Source of the DNA: a virus
Strand: one strand, 5' to 3'
DNA length: 21,768 nt
Virus record (IMG/VR): IMGVR_UViG_3300025592_000080
Location: 1 to 21,768 of that record
In this document: in pieces, positions 20,225 to 21,768 of the stretch
Layout: every line of letters begins with the position of its first letter
How positions within the stretch are numbered: position 1 is the stretch's first letter
Position numbers and translations under genes: made by a program
The notes under the pieces: model-generated
What the model was told of the DNA's origin: nothing
The model's input: only the letters and a program-made list of their open reading frames with translations
The model's database searches: none

Positions 20225-20919
20225 AAAAAATTGTGGATACCTTCTAATACAACATCTTGCTTATCTTTACACTTATGACAAGTAAATGTCCTTTTTAATG
20301 TCGTTTTAGGGACATTAGCTAGAAATCCTGTAACCTTTTCAAACTGATCTGAGGAAAATGATTCAACAAATTCCGTTAATTCAGTTTCCGATGTATCGGC
20401 CGATTCATATATAATATCCCCCTCATATATGTAATCGATACAATGTGTAAGTTTAGTTATAATATCAGAGCTCTCTTCCATCTTTAAAACTTCTGTAATA
20501 TTAGGATATTTTAATTTAACACCTATAGTATCAGATAATTTAATATCTTTATTCTCCATAATATCTAGATTAGACACAGCTATATCAGTTTCAAGGTTAA
20601 ATTTTAATGGATTTGGTTCATCACATGAGCCACACTTATATGATACTTCTGATGTCTCTCCAACTGACTTTGATTTTAGTTGGCTGTAGATATATTCAAT
20701 ATCAAACATTTTTAATGTTCTAGTAGATACTACGTTATCAATAAAACATCTATCAATAACATCTGTAATAGCTAATAACATAGAATTAACATTGTCTGAT
20801 TCTAAAGCCAACATTAATATCTTTTCTTCTCCCACTAAGTATGGCCTAAATTTTACTGTAGCCCCTGTAGATGGTATAGTTAATGTATAAGTTGGTACTG
20901 CTAATTTAGGTAGTGCCAT
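20221..20919 (-). CDS. 26: gp26-like baseplate hub assembly protein
   Basis: A 232-residue protein of the T4 baseplate gp26 type. It has an N-terminal LPKLAVPTYTLTIPSTG and KFRPYLVGEEKILMLALES (1-41), which is the family signature. Two CxxC pairs, C96/C99 (KCGSCDEPN) and C214/C217 (TCHKCKDKQ), probably form a zinc ribbon. T4 gp26 (208 residues) is needed for hub assembly. Here the gene ends in a slippery T-run with a gp51-like frame in -1, so two products, 232 and 291 residues, are predicted. The arrangement mimics tail assembly chaperone pairs that precede tape-measure genes. It starts 23 bases after the tail-tube-family gene. Confidence 0.85.
   Translation of the reverse strand: MALPKLAVPTYTLTIPSTGATVKFRPYLVGEEKILMLALESDNVNSMLLAITDVIDRCFIDNVVSTRTLKMFDIEYIYSQLKSKSVGETSEVSYKCGSCDEPNPLKFNLETDIAVSNLDIMENKDIKLSDTIGVKLKYPNITEVLKMEESSDIITKLTHCIDYIYEGDIIYESADTSETELTEFVESFSSDQFEKVTGFLANVPKTTLKRTFTCHKCKDKQDVVLEGIHNFF
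20224..20230 (-). promoter_or_regulatory. Slippery heptamer for programmed -1 frameshift
   Basis: On the minus strand the gp26 codons AAT TTT TTT TAA contain T-TTT-TTT directly before the stop. This is a canonical X-XXX-XXX slip site within an 8-T run (20223-20230). An SD-like AGAAGG (20245-20240) lies nine bases upstream, the distance at which such sequences stimulate -1 frameshifting in bacterial dnaX. A 7-bp hairpin, CTCTAAC/GTTAGAG (20132-20148), occurs about 75 bases downstream and is too far to be a typical stimulator. Confidence 0.75.
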
Positions 20920-20942
20920 TCAATTCACCTTTATTTCAATAT

Positions 20943-21644
20943 TTAAATTATGTTGCCTATTAGATTTGATGCAGTTCCAATCATACCATCCATTAAGCCT
21001 TCTTCTTCCCAATTGTCAAATGTCACTGATACTGTACATCGTACTATATCATCAGATGTATTAGATAATGTTATTGTATCAATAGCGGTAGGAAAAGCGT
21101 TCATTAACTTAACAGAATATGATGGTATAAAATCACCTTCGGCCATTTGTTGTATTTGTATATCTGTTGAATATACATTCTTATAATTCACTCTAAGCTC
21201 ATCTAAATTATCAGATGGAGGTACAATTAAATCCATCCAGGATTTAAAGTATTTAAGTATGTAATAATCATTAGTTAAGAGAAATGTAAACTTAACAGTA
21301 TCATCAGTAGCTAATCCATATGGTATCTTAACAGATTTCATACCAGTTCTTCTTGTATACATATCAAAATTCCTACCTGGAATTGCACAGGATTCTGCTA
21401 GTAGATATATATCCCTAGGATCATTAAGAAATGATGTTGGTGAAAATCCTCCTCCAGTAACAACAGATTTTAAACCTGTTTTAACTACAGATCCTATAGC
21501 ATCTCCAACAGAACCAGCACCCCCTGTAAGTAGATTTTGACCCGCGGGGTTATTCATATATATAGCAAACTTATTAGCGCGCGCTAATCCTCCTCTACGA
21601 GAGATAGTTGATTTTAATGTATCTATATTAGCTGGTAATGTCAT
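20943..21644 (-). CDS. Tail-tube-family protein, gp54-like baseplate tube initiator
   Basis: A 233-residue protein with the late part of the T4 tail-tube fold family: VKFTFLLTNDYYILKYFKSW (about 117-136), then YKNVYSTDIQIQQM (153-166), then SVKLMNAFPTAIDTITLSN (about 177-195), then RCTVSVTFDNWE (about 202-213). This F..SW...Y...Y, then fP..i..i.ls, then vtF.y pattern is shared by gp19, gp48 and gp54. At 233 residues it is longer than gp19 (163) and shorter than gp54 (320). Placement among baseplate hub genes favours gp54, the tube initiator, over the main tube protein. An N-terminal Gly-rich stretch (about 30-68) looks flexible. Start and preceding stop abut (TAAATG). Confidence 0.65.
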   Translation of the reverse strand: MTLPANIDTLKSTISRRGGLARANKFAIYMNNPAGQNLLTGGAGSVGDAIGSVVKTGLKSVVTGGGFSPTSFLNDPRDIYLLAESCAIPGRNFDMYTRRTGMKSVKIPYGLATDDTVKFTFLLTNDYYILKYFKSWMDLIVPPSDNLDELRVNYKNVYSTDIQIQQMAEGDFIPSYSVKLMNAFPTAIDTITLSNTSDDIVRCTVSVTFDNWEEEGLMDGMIGTASNLIGNII

Positions 21645-21768
21645 TTATATTGACCTTCTAGATTGTCCCCATACATGGGATTTTGATTTCTTCTTAAACG
21701 ATTCTGTTTTAAGAAATATTGCTATTTCCCATTCAGGTGCTTCTACCATTGCAATATTTGAATTAACA
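21645..21768 (-). CDS. C-terminal fragment of a tail gene, possibly gp48-like
   Basis: The last 40 codons of a minus-strand gene, running off the window edge, with stop TAA 21647-21645 touching the next start. The sequence includes MVEAPEWEIAIFLK and a basic tail KKKSKSHVWGQSRRSI. In T4 the gene before 54 is 48 (tail tube cap), so gp48 is the positional guess. The fragment alone does not prove it. Confidence 0.5.
   Translation of the reverse strand, partial: VNSNIAMVEAPEWEIAIFLKTESFKKKSKSHVWGQSRRSI

Noticed and set aside
1-21768. CRISPR arrays, insertion sequences or integrase/attachment sites
   Set aside because: No regularly spaced repeats, transposase or integrase sequence, or terminal inverted repeats were seen. 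The recurrent sequences are promoter cassettes.
18100-21768. T4-type late promoter TATAAATA for the minus-strand genes
   Set aside because: No convincing match was found in the short gaps between these genes. The promoter is probably upstream of the window.

Overview
The window is part of the genome of an AT-rich, T4-related tailed phage (contractile-tail myovirus). Three T4 replication and late-transcription genes lie in T4 order: a gp33-like late co-activator, the gp59 helicase loader and the gp32 single-strand binding protein. The opposite strand carries T4-type baseplate and tail genes (gp26, a gp51-like ORF, a tail-tube-family protein). The very short gp33 and the MoxR/CobS plus VWA/CobT-like pair recall marine T4-like phages. 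The host cannot be named from the sequence. The many near-consensus sigma-70 promoters point to a bacterium with an ordinary housekeeping sigma factor.

Layout. (1) 1-6648, plus strand: a 7-deazaguanine DNA-modification region. It holds the 3' end of queE, a small coiled-coil-like gene, a possible PD-(D/E)XK nuclease, a ParB/sulfiredoxin-fold-like protein, folE, a TGT/DpdA-type transglycosylase, a Gpt-like guanine/xanthine phosphoribosyltransferase, queD and queC. FolE, QueD, QueE and QueC together make preQ0 from GTP. DpdA would exchange it for guanine in DNA, and the Gpt-like enzyme could salvage the released guanine. No gene converting preQ0 further is visible here, so dPreQ0 is the simplest predicted modification. 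(2) 6649-8761: small early-type genes, a HAD phosphatase and duplicated promoter cassettes. (3) 8762-13509: a large zincin-motif/VWA protein, small genes, a sigma region-4-only protein, and a CobS/MoxR AAA+ ATPase. (4) 13510-14758: an operon of small genes, two of them with SH3/KOW-like barrels. (5) 14748-18099: tRNA-Asn(GUU) heading an operon with an unknown 343-aa protein, gp33, gp59 and an SH3-like protein, then gp32. (6) 18102-18163: a hairpin and a terminator between convergent transcription units. (7) 18168-21768, minus strand: an EF-hand membrane protein, a tape-measure-like protein, gp26 with a -1 frameshift extension, a tail-tube-family protein and the end of one more tail gene.

Regulation. 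Fourteen promoters with an exact TTGACA -35, a 17-bp spacer and TATAAT (or TATACT) drive almost every plus-strand operon. They fall into three sequence families and look like recurrent promoter cassettes. Some carry a 14-bp dyad over the -35. The minus-strand structural genes have no such promoter in the window, consistent with late expression from outside it.

Most notable observations: the gp26 stop codon lies directly after a T TTT TTT slippery heptamer with a start-less gp51-like ORF open in the -1 frame; the deazaguanine pathway has ParB-like, nuclease-like and guanine-salvage neighbours; gp32 lacks all zinc-ligand cysteines; one protein consists essentially of sigma region 4. No intergenic stretch exceeds about 300 bases.
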